Notes: generated from the sequence alone by a model not told the origin. 64,000 nucleotides of DNA from Phyllobacterium sp. YR531 (GCF_000282595.1 NZ_AKIZ01000016.1:124001-188000), one strand, 5' to 3'; counted from the first letter of the stretch, positions 25,241 to 34,055 are shown. Translations and numbers: made by a program.

Positions 25241-25816
25241 ATGCGCCTTCCCATTTTGACATTCTTCATCATCTGTGTTGCCGGATCTGCTTATGCGGAC
25301 GGCGCGATTAACAGTATCATTACCGCGTCTGACAAGGCGCGTCTTGAAACTTACGAAACAACGAAATCGCAGGCATTGGACGAAGCCAGAAAGGGCGGCG
25401 AGCCAGCGGATGTGGCAAAACTCAACGAGACTCTCTCAACGCCGACGCTTGGCTTTAGTGAAGATTTCGATCTCACGGGAAATTGGCAGTGCCGCACTAC
25501 CAAACTTGGAAAGACAACACCTCTCGTAATTTATGGCTGGTTTAAATGCCGGATTACTGACGACGGTGCCGGTTGGCTACTCGAAAAGATAAGTGGATCA
25601 CAACGCACTAAGGGCCGGTTCTTTACCGATAGCGACACTCGCTTAACCTATCTTGGGAGTGGTTATGTCGCGGGAGAACAGCCAAAAAAATATGGTGCGG
25701 GTGCCGACACTGACGAGGTGGGGTATGCTTACAGAACATCAAAGGATTCTTTCAGGATCGAGTTTCCGGCACCAGCACGAGAGTCACTTTTGGACATTTT
25801 GGAGTTGAAGCGTTAA
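25241..25816 (+). CDS. Secreted DUF4893-type protein
   Basis: 191 residues with a signal peptide (MRLPILTFFIICVAGSAYA, cut before DGAIN). The mature part contains GNWQCRTTKLGKTTPLVIYGWFKC-type segments with two Cys and resembles the DUF4893 family of periplasmic proteins. No function is known. CAGGAA lies about 9 bases before the ATG. Confidence 0.75.
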   Translation: MRLPILTFFIICVAGSAYADGAINSIITASDKARLETYETTKSQALDEARKGGEPADVAKLNETLSTPTLGFSEDFDLTGNWQCRTTKLGKTTPLVIYGWFKCRITDDGAGWLLEKISGSQRTKGRFFTDSDTRLTYLGSGYVAGEQPKKYGAGADTDEVGYAYRTSKDSFRIEFPAPARESLLDILELKR

Positions 25817-25868
25817 ATCCCTTTCGTCATTGCAATGTCACCAAGCTCACGCCATATGCGTCGAAAGC

Positions 25869-26558
25869 ATGGGCAAAGACGAAACGATGACTGCAACTGA
25901 TGGAAATGAAAAACTGATCGCTGACGATGCAGTAGACGGGGTTCAAGCTGATAACGATCCGCGTCCCCTCTCGCAGGTATTCAAGGATCTCTCCCTTTCG
26001 GCAAAGGCCCCCGTCTCTTTCACGGAGCTTGAAGAGGCATTTACTGATCGCAGTTTTGCTGCACTGCTGACGTTCTTTGCAATTTTGAATTTGCTGCCAT
26101 TACCGCCAGGCACGGGTATCGTAACTGGGATACCGCTTGTCCTTGTATCGGTCCAAATGGTCATGGGACGAGAATCCGTCTGGCTGCCTTCTTTTTTACG
26201 CTCCAAATCAATTTCGCCTGAGCGCTTCAAACAGGTTTCAGACAAAGTTGTGCCTTGGTTACAGTGGCTTGAACGCTTTATAAAACCTCGTAATTGGCCG
26301 TTTGGGCGCAAACAAGGCGATCGCTGGCTTGGTGCTTTCACCACGATTTTGGGCATGTCAGTCGTTCTACCAATGCCTCTTTCAAACTGGCTGCCGGCAC
26401 TTGCAACTGCTATTGTCGGCATAGCCTTGTGCGAACGCGATGGGAGATTGTTGTTTGCCGGTCTCACGATAGGCATAGTCTCCATAGGTATAGTTGCCGG
26501 GTTTGCCTTCGTTGCTGCCAGTGTAATTACTTATGCTGCAAGTTTTTGGCCGTTCTGA
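25869..26558 (+). CDS. exoD: ExoD-family membrane protein
   Basis: About 229 residues; the start is uncertain between ATGs at 25869 and 25887, as neither has a strong ribosome site. The ExoD signature is visible: SFTELEEAFTDRSFAALLTFFAILNLLPLPPG, then hydrophobic stretches GTGIVTGIPLVLVSVQMVMG, GMSVVLPMPLSNWLPALATA and a C-terminal pair of helices. ExoD affects exopolysaccharide production and alkali tolerance in Sinorhizobium; the mechanism is unknown. It appears unrelated to its C1 neighbours. Confidence 0.83.
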   Translation: MGKDETMTATDGNEKLIADDAVDGVQADNDPRPLSQVFKDLSLSAKAPVSFTELEEAFTDRSFAALLTFFAILNLLPLPPGTGIVTGIPLVLVSVQMVMGRESVWLPSFLRSKSISPERFKQVSDKVVPWLQWLERFIKPRNWPFGRKQGDRWLGAFTTILGMSVVLPMPLSNWLPALATAIVGIALCERDGRLLFAGLTIGIVSIGIVAGFAFVAASVITYAASFWPF

Positions 26559-26675
26559 TAGCTCGTCGCAAAAACGCCACCCCGATACGTCGCATTTGAG
26601 TGCCCGGGCGTCGTGAGATAGCTAGCTTTCCCCCGTATTTTCCGGCAAAACCGTCCTTGTCGGAGGATAGATTGC

Positions 26676-26978
26676 ATGGCTGATCTCATTGTCGTTTATT
26701 GGCGGGACATACCTGCTCAGGTAACCGTCAAAAAAGGACGCCAGGCAGCTAAACGCGAGCTCCCCCTTCGCTTTACTGAAGCTATAGATATGTGCGCGAT
26801 GCGCATAGGTGCCAAAGATTCAGACGCCTATCTTGCGGAATGGCGCCGCGGCACGCCAGTGCCTGTGAGTGATGATCTTGAGACCGAGGCTGATGCAGCC
26901 CTCGCCCGCATTGACAATGATTACGACCGGGAACGCCTTGTGGCGCTTGTAAAGGCAGGTGGACATGACAATTCATGA
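26676..26978 (+). CDS. Conserved small protein of the 'virulence factor' family (PF13769-like)
   Basis: 100 residues, preceded by GGAGG. Features are VVYWRDIPAQVTVKKGRQAAKREL, then AIDMCAMRIGAKDSDAYLAEWRR. The family name is historical and no biochemical role is established. It overlaps the start of the folate reductase-like gene by 14 bases and so is likely made together with it. This coupling points to a role in the C1/corrinoid module rather than virulence. Confidence 0.78.
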   Translation: MADLIVVYWRDIPAQVTVKKGRQAAKRELPLRFTEAIDMCAMRIGAKDSDAYLAEWRRGTPVPVSDDLETEADAALARIDNDYDRERLVALVKAGGHDNS

Positions 26979-27867
26979 GTTGAGAGCGAAGCCAATGACG
27001 AAAATCGCAGCATCAATTGAAGTCGCAGCGCGCCAGGCTATCGAATCCCAAGACCTTCCAGGACTTTTTCCGGCTGGTACAAGGGTCTATATTACCGATA
27101 TGGGCAGCGACAGCGTTGATACTCTGACATCCGCAGCAAAGCGTATTCATGATCTTGGCTATAAGCCTATTCCACATTTTGCTTCTCGCCGCCTCTCGAC
27201 CAAGTCCGCGTTGGAAACCCGTATCCGCCGCGCTTCAGAGGAAGCGGGTGTTACGGATGTGCTTGTCATCGGCGGTGGCCTTGAGCGTCAGGCTGGTGAA
27301 TTCTCCTCCACAATGCAGGTGCTCGAAACCGGTTTTTTTGACAAATACGGCATTACTGAAATGGGTGTTGCCGGTCACCCGGAGGGCAGCCCAGAATTTT
27401 CTGAAGCGGTTGCTCTTGAAGCCCTCCGCCTTAAGAAGAACTTCGGCGAACGTACGGGTGCCCACCTGCGCGTCGTGACACAGTTTGGTTTTGATGCCGA
27501 CCGCTTCATTCGATACTCAGAATCGCTACGCGAGCACGGAGTAGATTTGCCAGTACATCTTGGAGTTGCCGGACCAGCAAAAATCACGACGTTGATCAAA
27601 TATGCTGCAATGTGTGGTGTTGGCAATTCCATCAGCTTTCTGAAAAAGAATGCTCTTTCTCTGACTGCGCTCGCCACAAGTCATTCCCCTGAAGGGGTCG
27701 TGGGCCCGATCGAGCAACATGCAATCGCTAACCCCTCATCTGCGATCAAGCAGATACACGTCTTTCCATTTGGCGGCTTGAAGAAATCTGCAGAATGGCT
27801 AACGGATCGCGGTTCATGGGATTTGAATACAAGACATTTCCAAGCTGCAAACTCGGCCGCGAATTAA
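26965..27867 (+). CDS. Methylenetetrahydrofolate reductase-like protein
   Basis: About 300 residues. The ATG at 26965 follows AGGTGG closely; a GTG at 26959 is an alternative. It has the MTHFR TIM-barrel pattern: TRVYITDMGS, HFASRRLSTKSAL, VLVIGGGLERQAGEF, GVAGHPEGSPE and FPFGGLKKSAEWL. It is clearly diverged from housekeeping MetF. In a pathway that produces methyl-H4folate from a methylated amine, it would run toward methylene-H4folate. It lies 10 bases before the folate:corrinoid methyltransferase gene, which fits that use. Confidence 0.85.
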   Translation: MTIHELRAKPMTKIAASIEVAARQAIESQDLPGLFPAGTRVYITDMGSDSVDTLTSAAKRIHDLGYKPIPHFASRRLSTKSALETRIRRASEEAGVTDVLVIGGGLERQAGEFSSTMQVLETGFFDKYGITEMGVAGHPEGSPEFSEAVALEALRLKKNFGERTGAHLRVVTQFGFDADRFIRYSESLREHGVDLPVHLGVAGPAKITTLIKYAAMCGVGNSISFLKKNALSLTALATSHSPEGVVGPIEQHAIANPSSAIKQIHVFPFGGLKKSAEWLTDRGSWDLNTRHFQAANSAAN

Positions 27868-27877
27868 GGATTCTTGA

Positions 27878-28837
27878 ATGACCCGTACGATCGTCGCCTC
27901 GGCGACCAGAGAGATCATCATCGGTTTTGATCAGCCCTTCTGTGTGATTGGTGAGCGGATAAATCCAACCGGGCGCAAGAAACTTGCTGCTGAAATGGTG
28001 GCCGGGAACTTCGACACGGTTATCAAGGATGCCTTGGAACAGGTTGCTGCTGGAGCAACCATGTTGGACGTAAATGCTGGCGTCACAGCAGTTGATCCAA
28101 ATGCAACTGAACCGGATCTTCTGGTTAAGACACTAGAAATCGTGCAGAATCTTGTTGATGTACCTTTGTCGATTGACAGTTCGGTAACGGCGGCCATCGA
28201 AGCTGCCTTGCGTGTTGCCAAGGGGCGTCCTCTGGTGAACTCTGTCACTGGCGAAGAAGAAAAGCTTGAGGCAATTCTGCCTCTCATCAAGAAGTATAAT
28301 GTCCCTGTCGTAGCTATTTCGAACGATGAGACCGGTATTTCAATGGATCCAGACGTGCGGTTCGCCGTCGCCAAGAAGATCGTCCAGCGGGCTGCCGATT
28401 TTGGCATTCCGGCTCATGATATTGTCGTTGATCCGCTAGTCATGCCCATTGGGGCTCTCGGAGATGCCGGGCGTCAAGTCTTTGCCCTACTTCGCCGCCT
28501 GCGCGAAGAGTTGAAGGTCAATACGACCTGCGGCCTATCAAACATCTCTTTCGGTCTGCCGCATCGTCATGGCATTAATGCTGGATTTATTCCAATGGTT
28601 ATCGGTGCGGGCATGACGTCAGCAATCATGAACCCTTGCCGTCCGCAGGAAATGGAAGCTGTTCACGCCGCCAATGTTTTGAATGGCACGGATGCCAATT
28701 GTACCTATTGGATCAAGAAATACCGCGACCACCAACCGGCGGCGGGCGGCGCTGCACCGGCAGTTTCAGTTCCAGCAGATTCCGGGGGTGGTCGTCGACG
28801 TGGTGGACGTGATGCGCGACGCGGGGTCGCAAGCTGA
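27878..28837 (+). CDS. Methyltetrahydrofolate:corrinoid methyltransferase (MtgA/AcsE-like)
   Basis: 319 residues of the pterin-binding (DHPS-like) family. CVIGERINPTGRKK (from residue 22), MLDVNAG (62-68), SIDSS and GLSNISFGLP are the folate and catalytic segments. In characterised systems (MtgA, MtqA) the enzyme moves the methyl group from the corrinoid protein to H4folate. After the catalytic domain comes a Pro/Ala linker and a Gly/Arg-rich tail at residues ~303-316 (GGGRRRGGRDARRG), absent from typical members. It sits between the folate reductase-like and activator genes. Confidence 0.9.
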   Translation: MTRTIVASATREIIIGFDQPFCVIGERINPTGRKKLAAEMVAGNFDTVIKDALEQVAAGATMLDVNAGVTAVDPNATEPDLLVKTLEIVQNLVDVPLSIDSSVTAAIEAALRVAKGRPLVNSVTGEEEKLEAILPLIKKYNVPVVAISNDETGISMDPDVRFAVAKKIVQRAADFGIPAHDIVVDPLVMPIGALGDAGRQVFALLRRLREELKVNTTCGLSNISFGLPHRHGINAGFIPMVIGAGMTSAIMNPCRPQEMEAVHAANVLNGTDANCTYWIKKYRDHQPAAGGAAPAVSVPADSGGGRRRGGRDARRGVAS

Positions 28838-28878
28838 ACGGTTTGCACCTGATATCAAGCCTAACATAGAAAGGCGAA

Positions 28879-28892
28879 GGGCGGAAACGCCC
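28879..28892 (+). promoter_or_regulatory. Intercistronic GAAA-tetraloop hairpin
   Basis: GGGCG-GAAA-CGCCC, a compact stable hairpin about 30 bases before the GTG start of the activator gene. It may influence mRNA stability or ribosome access; no regulator is implied. Confidence 0.4.
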
Positions 28893-28921
28893 CTCACCTC
28901 GAAAGTTTTGGAGCACCGATC

Positions 28922-31006
28922 GTGAATGCACCCGTCAAAACGCCTGAAGCCTCAGCAAAAGAAGCGCTTGTGCTTTTTATGCCTTCTGGCAAGCGCGGCC
29001 GTTTTGCTGTTGGCACACCAGTATTGGAAGCTGCACGCACGCTCGGCGTTTACGTCGAAAGTGTTTGCGGCGGGCGTGGTATTTGTGGGCGTTGCCAAGT
29101 TGAAGTGCAGGAAGGTCGTTTCGCCAAACACGGCATAACTTCTTCAAATGATCATATTTCAGAGTTTGGACCTAAAGAGCAGCGTTACGCCGAAAAGCGC
29201 GACCTGAAGCAAGGCAGACGCCTGTCTTGCTCCGCAACAATCCTTGGCGATCTTGTAGTTGATGTTCCGCAGGATGTGCAGGTCAATGCTCAAGTCGTAC
29301 GCAAGGATGTTGATACACGCGTTATCGAACGCAACCCTGCAATCCGCATGTGCTATGTCGAGGTTGAAGAGCCTGACATGCACAAGCCGCTTGGCGATCT
29401 GGACCGGCTGAAAATAGCGCTCGAAAATGAGTGGGGATTTCATAACATTGACGTGGATACTCATCTTCTCGCAGACGTTCAGAAAATATTGCGCAAGGGT
29501 GAGTGGGGCGTCACGGCTGCTATTCATCACGATGAAGAGACATCACGCCCAACCATGATCGGCCTTTGGCCGGGGTTGAAGAACGAAGCATATGGTATTG
29601 CGTGCGATATCGGGTCCACGACAATAGCGATGCATCTGTCATCGCTATTGTCTGTTCGCACGATTGCTTCTGCAGGTACTTCCAATCCACAGATCAGGTT
29701 CGGCGAAGACCTTATGAGCCGCGTCTCTTATGTCATGATGAACCCCGATGGACGTGAGGGCATGACAAGCGCCGTGCGCGGAGCCATCAACGAATTAATT
29801 GACAGAGTCTGCGCTGAAGGCGGCATAGCCAGGGAAGATATTCTCGATGCAGTTTTCGTGGGCAATCCCATTATGCATCACCTTTTTCTGGGTATTGACC
29901 CTACGGAGCTCGGTGGAGCACCATTCGCGCTTGCTGTTTCCGGTGCAGTTCATCTCAAATCGTCCGACATTGGTCTTCCCATGAACCCGGGAACACGCGT
30001 TTATATGCTCCCGTGTATTGCTGGGCACGTTGGTGCCGATGCTGCCGCAGCAACACTTGCGGAAGGCCCTCATCGTCAAGATGAGATGATGCTGCTTGTC
30101 GATGTTGGCACAAACGCGGAAATCGTTCTTGGCAATCGCCATCGCACCGTCGCAGCGTCGTCTCCCACCGGCCCCGCATTTGAAGGTGCGGAAATTTCTG
30201 GCGGTCAGCGGGCAGCGCCGGGCGCAATTGAACGTGTTCGCATAGATCCCATCACTCTGGAGCCTCGTTTTCGCGTTATAGGTACAGAACAATGGTCCGA
30301 CGAACCCGGCTTTGGCGAAGCTGTGCAAATCAGCGGCATTACTGGCATATGCGGCTCAGCCATTATCGAGGTGGTCGCCGAAATGTACCTGTCCGGAATA
30401 ATCTCCGAGGATGGTGTGATTGATGGAAGTCTTGCTGCCCGATCCTCACGCGTCATGGCTACAGGCCGAACCTTTTCCTATCTGTTGCGTGAAGGCGCGC
30501 CGACGATAACCATTACTCAGACAGATGTGCGCGCTATTCAATTAGCGAAAGCGGCGCTCTACGCTGGCGTCAAGCTGCTCATGGACAAGCTCGGAATAGA
30601 TCATGTCGACCAAATCCGTTTTGCTGGAGCCTTTGGGTCATTTATTGATCCCAAATATGCGATGGTTCTTGGTCTTATCCCCGACTGCGATCTTGATAAG
30701 GTTCTAGCGGTTGGCAATGCGGCAGGCACCGGCGCTCGAATGGCTTTGCTCAATCGCAACTACCGTCGCGAAATAGAAGATACGGTTACGCGCATTGAAA
30801 AGATCGAAACCGCGCTCGAACCAAAGTTTCAGGAGCACTTCGTTTACGCAATGGCCATGCCAAACAAGGTCGACCCCTTCCCCAAACTTTCAAAAGTTGT
30901 AACTCTGCCACAACGAAAAAATGTTAGCGAAGACGGCATTGTGGGTGACGCCACACCACGCCGCCGCTCTCGCGAAGACCGTGCCGCGCGTAGAAGTCGC
31001 GATTAG
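28922..31006 (+). CDS. Corrinoid reductive activator (RACo/RamQ-like, 2Fe-2S plus ASKHA domain)
   Basis: 694 residues from a GTG at 28922, with GGAG about 9 bases upstream. An N-terminal [2Fe-2S] ferredoxin domain has Cys at 49, 55, 58 and 103 (CGGRGICGRCQ...LSC). The C-terminal part is the DUF4445/ASKHA ATPase of RACo proteins: YGIACDIGSTTIAMHL, MLLVDVGTNAEIVLGN, FAGAFGSFIDPKYAM. These proteins use ATP to reduce inactive Co(II) corrinoid back to Co(I). The last 17 residues (TPRRRSREDRAARRSRD) form a basic tail beyond the fold. Its presence implies the corrinoid protein is truly redox-active and needs repair. Confidence 0.92.
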   Translation: MNAPVKTPEASAKEALVLFMPSGKRGRFAVGTPVLEAARTLGVYVESVCGGRGICGRCQVEVQEGRFAKHGITSSNDHISEFGPKEQRYAEKRDLKQGRRLSCSATILGDLVVDVPQDVQVNAQVVRKDVDTRVIERNPAIRMCYVEVEEPDMHKPLGDLDRLKIALENEWGFHNIDVDTHLLADVQKILRKGEWGVTAAIHHDEETSRPTMIGLWPGLKNEAYGIACDIGSTTIAMHLSSLLSVRTIASAGTSNPQIRFGEDLMSRVSYVMMNPDGREGMTSAVRGAINELIDRVCAEGGIAREDILDAVFVGNPIMHHLFLGIDPTELGGAPFALAVSGAVHLKSSDIGLPMNPGTRVYMLPCIAGHVGADAAAATLAEGPHRQDEMMLLVDVGTNAEIVLGNRHRTVAASSPTGPAFEGAEISGGQRAAPGAIERVRIDPITLEPRFRVIGTEQWSDEPGFGEAVQISGITGICGSAIIEVVAEMYLSGIISEDGVIDGSLAARSSRVMATGRTFSYLLREGAPTITITQTDVRAIQLAKAALYAGVKLLMDKLGIDHVDQIRFAGAFGSFIDPKYAMVLGLIPDCDLDKVLAVGNAAGTGARMALLNRNYRREIEDTVTRIEKIETALEPKFQEHFVYAMAMPNKVDPFPKLSKVVTLPQRKNVSEDGIVGDATPRRRSREDRAARRSRD

Positions 31007-31071
31007 CTTTGTACCTTCGGGAATTTCCGCTATCAAACAGCCGAGATGCTTGATTCTGGAAACAATCACTT

Positions 31072-31986
31072 ATGATAGCCTGTTTTGATATTGGTGGATC
31101 GGCCATCAAGGGGGCAGTAGCTTATTCTCGAGAGGATATTCGGCCATTGCCGAAAGTACCTACTCCGCTTCATGATTTCGACCTCTTTGCCACAGCAATC
31201 GAACAAATAGCACACGACGGCGGGGTTGATCCGGGAAGTCTTATTTCCATCTCAATCGCAGGCGTCGTTGATTCAGATACCGGCAGAATTACGTGTGCCA
31301 ACATCCCATGCATACATGGACGTCGATTGGTTGCAGACCTTAGCGAAAAACTTAACCGGCCTGTCTTAGTGGCAAATGATGCTGACTGTTTTGCGCTTTC
31401 CGAAGCCGTGCTTGGCGCTGGACGCGGACATCGAATTGTCTTCGGTGTTATTTTGGGAACAGGCGTCGGTGGTGGCTTGGTTATAAATGGCAAAATTCAT
31501 GAAGGTGCTGGTGGTTTTGCCGGTGAATGGGGTCATGGTCCTGTTTCAGCTACGCTCGCGGGAAATCCTCCCGTCACCATCCCTCGTTATGCTTGCGGCT
31601 GCGGTCAAATCGGTTGCGTGGACGCGGTGGGTGCGGCTCGCGGCATGGAAAGGCTTCATGCACATATCCATGGCGTTTCCCTTCCCAGTACAGAGATTAT
31701 AGCTGCATGGGATGCCGGCGACAACGAAGCTACCCGAACAATTGATGTGTATATCGACGTAGTCAGCGGGCCCTTGGCGATGACAATCAATATCGTTGGA
31801 GCGTCAGTTGTACCGGTTGGGGGAGGACTAGCCAATTCACTCCCACTGATCAGGCGATTAGACGAGGCAGTTCGAGCGCGCATCTTGCGGCAAACCGATA
31901 AAGCGCTGGTAATCCCTGCAGAGTTGAAAATTGAACCCGGCCTAATCGGTGCTGGGGTTTTAGGGTTAATGGATTTGGAAAAATGA
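31072..31986 (+). CDS. ROK-family sugar kinase
   Basis: 304 residues: ATP motif CFDIGGSAIKGAVAY at the N-terminus, GVILGTGVGGGLVINGKI, and the ROK zinc motif GHGPV...CGCGQIGCVDA. The likely substrate is an N-acetylated amino sugar (N-acetylglucosamine or N-acetylmannosamine), but this cannot be fixed from sequence. The last position of the zinc motif is Asp where Glu is usual. It overlaps cutC by 4 bases (ATGA), so the two are co-translated. Confidence 0.85.
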   Translation: MIACFDIGGSAIKGAVAYSREDIRPLPKVPTPLHDFDLFATAIEQIAHDGGVDPGSLISISIAGVVDSDTGRITCANIPCIHGRRLVADLSEKLNRPVLVANDADCFALSEAVLGAGRGHRIVFGVILGTGVGGGLVINGKIHEGAGGFAGEWGHGPVSATLAGNPPVTIPRYACGCGQIGCVDAVGAARGMERLHAHIHGVSLPSTEIIAAWDAGDNEATRTIDVYIDVVSGPLAMTINIVGASVVPVGGGLANSLPLIRRLDEAVRARILRQTDKALVIPAELKIEPGLIGAGVLGLMDLEK

Positions 31987-32705
31987 CTGTTCTACTTGAA
32001 GTTTGCGTGGACAATCCAGAAGGATTGGCTGCTGCCATTCAAGGCGGTGCTGATCGTGTAGAGCTTTGCTCGGCACTTGATCTTGGAGGTTTGACGCCTA
32101 CACCTGGTCTGATTGGACAAGCCAAAGCGTCGCCAATCCCGATCTATGCAATGATCCGTCCGCGGCCCGGCAATTTTGTTTTTAGTGAAACCGATATTGA
32201 TGCGATGTTGCGAGAGATAGACACCATCCGATCCAATGGCCTTACGGGCGCGGTTTTTGGAGCCAATCTGGCTAACGGTGCCTTGGATTACAAAACGCTT
32301 GGGCGTTTAATCCGGCAGTGTGATGGACTGAAAGTTACGTTGCATCGCGCATTCGACCTTGTTCCTGATATCGCAGAAGCCATCAACATCGCTATCGAGC
32401 TGGGTTTTGAGCGAATTCTAACCTCCGGGCGAGCGCTCACCTCTGTTGAAGGCATTGATGATCTGAAGCTGATATTTGAGCTTGCTGAGGGTAAAATAAA
32501 AATCATGCCCGGCTCAGGCGTTAACATCAGCAATGCCGGGATGCTGCTTGATTGCATTCCATTCTCGGAAATCCATTCGTCATGCTCAGTTTCCCTGCCG
32601 GCTACAAGTGATGCTGCGAAGCGGCTCGGATTTGAAACCGCATCGCAAAAACAAACCAGCAAGGATGCCGTTCGGGCGTTAAAGGACTTTTGCCTTAGCA
32701 GGTAA
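31983..32705 (+). CDS. cutC: CutC family protein
   Basis: 240 residues, TIM-barrel CutC family: LLEVCVDNPEGLAAAIQGGADRVELCSAL-type start, PIYAMIRPRPGNFVFSE, VTLHRAFDLVPD and MPGSGVN. CutC was named for copper homeostasis in E. coli but its biochemical role is unresolved. Here it is coupled to a sugar kinase. It overlaps the 3' end of the convergent LysR gene by 11 bases. Confidence 0.9.
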   Translation: MTVLLEVCVDNPEGLAAAIQGGADRVELCSALDLGGLTPTPGLIGQAKASPIPIYAMIRPRPGNFVFSETDIDAMLREIDTIRSNGLTGAVFGANLANGALDYKTLGRLIRQCDGLKVTLHRAFDLVPDIAEAINIAIELGFERILTSGRALTSVEGIDDLKLIFELAEGKIKIMPGSGVNISNAGMLLDCIPFSEIHSSCSVSLPATSDAAKRLGFETASQKQTSKDAVRALKDFCLSR

Positions 32706-33603
32706 GCTTTCCAGTACGCTCATAACCTTCAAAATAAACCCTAAGATGCTGGGCGACAGCCTTTATGTGAGCACCAGCGTTCTTTGTCACAAGCATACCA
32801 AGTTTGGACTCTCCAAGTTCAGGCAGTCCATGTTCTGGTCCAAGCTGCACCATATTCTCATCCAGAAGAAATTTTGAGAAAGGGGCAACTGCGAGATCAG
32901 CCACAATGGCGGCACGCTGTCCCATGGTGTGAGCACTCATATAGGCCACACGGTAATCTCTACCCATGCTCTCCAGCGCTTCAATGGCATTGGCGCGCCA
33001 GATGCACCCTTCCTCCCACATGGATAATGGTAAAGGTGTACGTTCATGGGCATTGCCGCATTTAGCGCCTGCCCAGATGATATCCTCAGTCATCAAGACT
33101 TCGATTTCGTCGAGCCTCGCCAGTGTTTCATTAACGTTCACCAAGGTGACATCAAGGCGTTGTTCATCCAGTCGCTTGCGAAGATTGTTACTCTGATCGA
33201 TCACGACATCAACGGTTACGTCCGGGTGTGATTCAGCGAAACGCTTCAGTACGAACGGGAGAACCCTTTCTCCAACGTCATCGGGAGCACCGAGACGTAC
33301 GACACCCGAGACTGTAGGAGCGATGAATTTGGCCACTGTCTCGCGATTGAGAGACAGCATACGCTTGGCATAACCAAGCAGTATTTCACCGCTTGGTGTC
33401 AGCTTCACTGACCTCGCATCCCGCTCCAAAAGCACGTGCCCAAGGATCTCTTCCAGTTTTTTTATCTGCATAGACACTGCTGATGGCGTGCGGAAAACTG
33501 CATTCGCTGCGCTGGAAAAACTTCCGGTCTCAGCAATCATTGCAAATGTACGCAAAACGTCCAGGTCTAGGATAGGTATCGGATGATGCATTGGTGCTGA
33601 CAT
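32695..33603 (-). CDS. LysR-family regulator (VtlR/LsrB-like)
   Basis: 302 residues with GGAGGT ahead of the ATG at 33603. An N-terminal winged HTH (LDLDVLRTFAMIAETGSFSSAANAV, TPSAVSMQIKKLE) precedes a LysR substrate domain. It is divergent from a DUF1127-like gene. In Brucella the LysR protein VtlR activates small DUF1127 genes and an AbcR small RNA, so a similar pairing is suggested. The subgroup assignment is inference from context and N-terminal resemblance. Confidence 0.85.
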   Translation of the reverse strand: MSAPMHHPIPILDLDVLRTFAMIAETGSFSSAANAVFRTPSAVSMQIKKLEEILGHVLLERDARSVKLTPSGEILLGYAKRMLSLNRETVAKFIAPTVSGVVRLGAPDDVGERVLPFVLKRFAESHPDVTVDVVIDQSNNLRKRLDEQRLDVTLVNVNETLARLDEIEVLMTEDIIWAGAKCGNAHERTPLPLSMWEEGCIWRANAIEALESMGRDYRVAYMSAHTMGQRAAIVADLAVAPFSKFLLDENMVQLGPEHGLPELGESKLGMLVTKNAGAHIKAVAQHLRVYFEGYERTGKLTC

Positions 33604-33742
33604 GGCGTCACCTCCTCCATCAATTTTTCTGAATCATACCATTATCTAATTTCGTTTGATTGAACATTAAATAGCGCCGATAGTCAACCTTATTGGGAGG
33701 CAACTAAGCACCACTCGCCTTTGTTAGACAAGGAGAAGAGAA

Positions 33743-34003
33743 ATGAGCACTTGCAACGAAAGTTATGCAGAACGTGAAATCGGGTTATCCGAGCGAATTA
33801 CAGCCTTTATGATTGAGCATGTACAAAAACTCTCACGCGCTGTCTTTAGCGTTCGTGCCTCAATAGTTCGCATCCGTAGGCTGCATGCGACCGAAACCGC
33901 ACTTGATTCGCTGCCAGAAGGTATTCGCGAAGATATTGGCTGGCCCGACTTGTATGAGCGCCAAGTTCAGGAATGCCATGAATTGAAATACCGGTCGAAT
34001 TAA
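33743..34003 (+). CDS. DUF1127-like small protein
   Basis: 86 residues with AAGGAGAAG upstream of the ATG. The C-terminal half has the short Arg-rich helix and turn of DUF1127 proteins (VRIRRLHATETALDSLPEGIREDIGWPDL-type pattern). DUF1127 proteins can bind RNA in related species. It is divergent from the LysR gene, 139 bases apart, and followed by a strong terminator, so it is probably a single-gene target of that regulator. Confidence 0.7.
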   Translation: MSTCNESYAEREIGLSERITAFMIEHVQKLSRAVFSVRASIVRIRRLHATETALDSLPEGIREDIGWPDLYERQVQECHELKYRSN

Positions 34004-34021
34004 ATGCGTGAGCACACTGGA

Positions 34022-34055
34022 AAAGGGAGCAGATAACAAACTGTCTGCTCCCTTT
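34022..34055. terminator. Strong bidirectional-type terminator
   Basis: A perfect 12-bp stem (AAAGGGAGCAGA/TCTGCTCCCTTT) with a 10-base loop, 18 bases after the DUF1127-like stop codon, followed by T-rich sequence. Confidence 0.85.

Noticed and set aside
29795-30328. Minus-strand open frame opposite the RACo-like gene
   Set aside because: Shadow of the ASKHA-domain coding strand; no ribosome site and odd composition.
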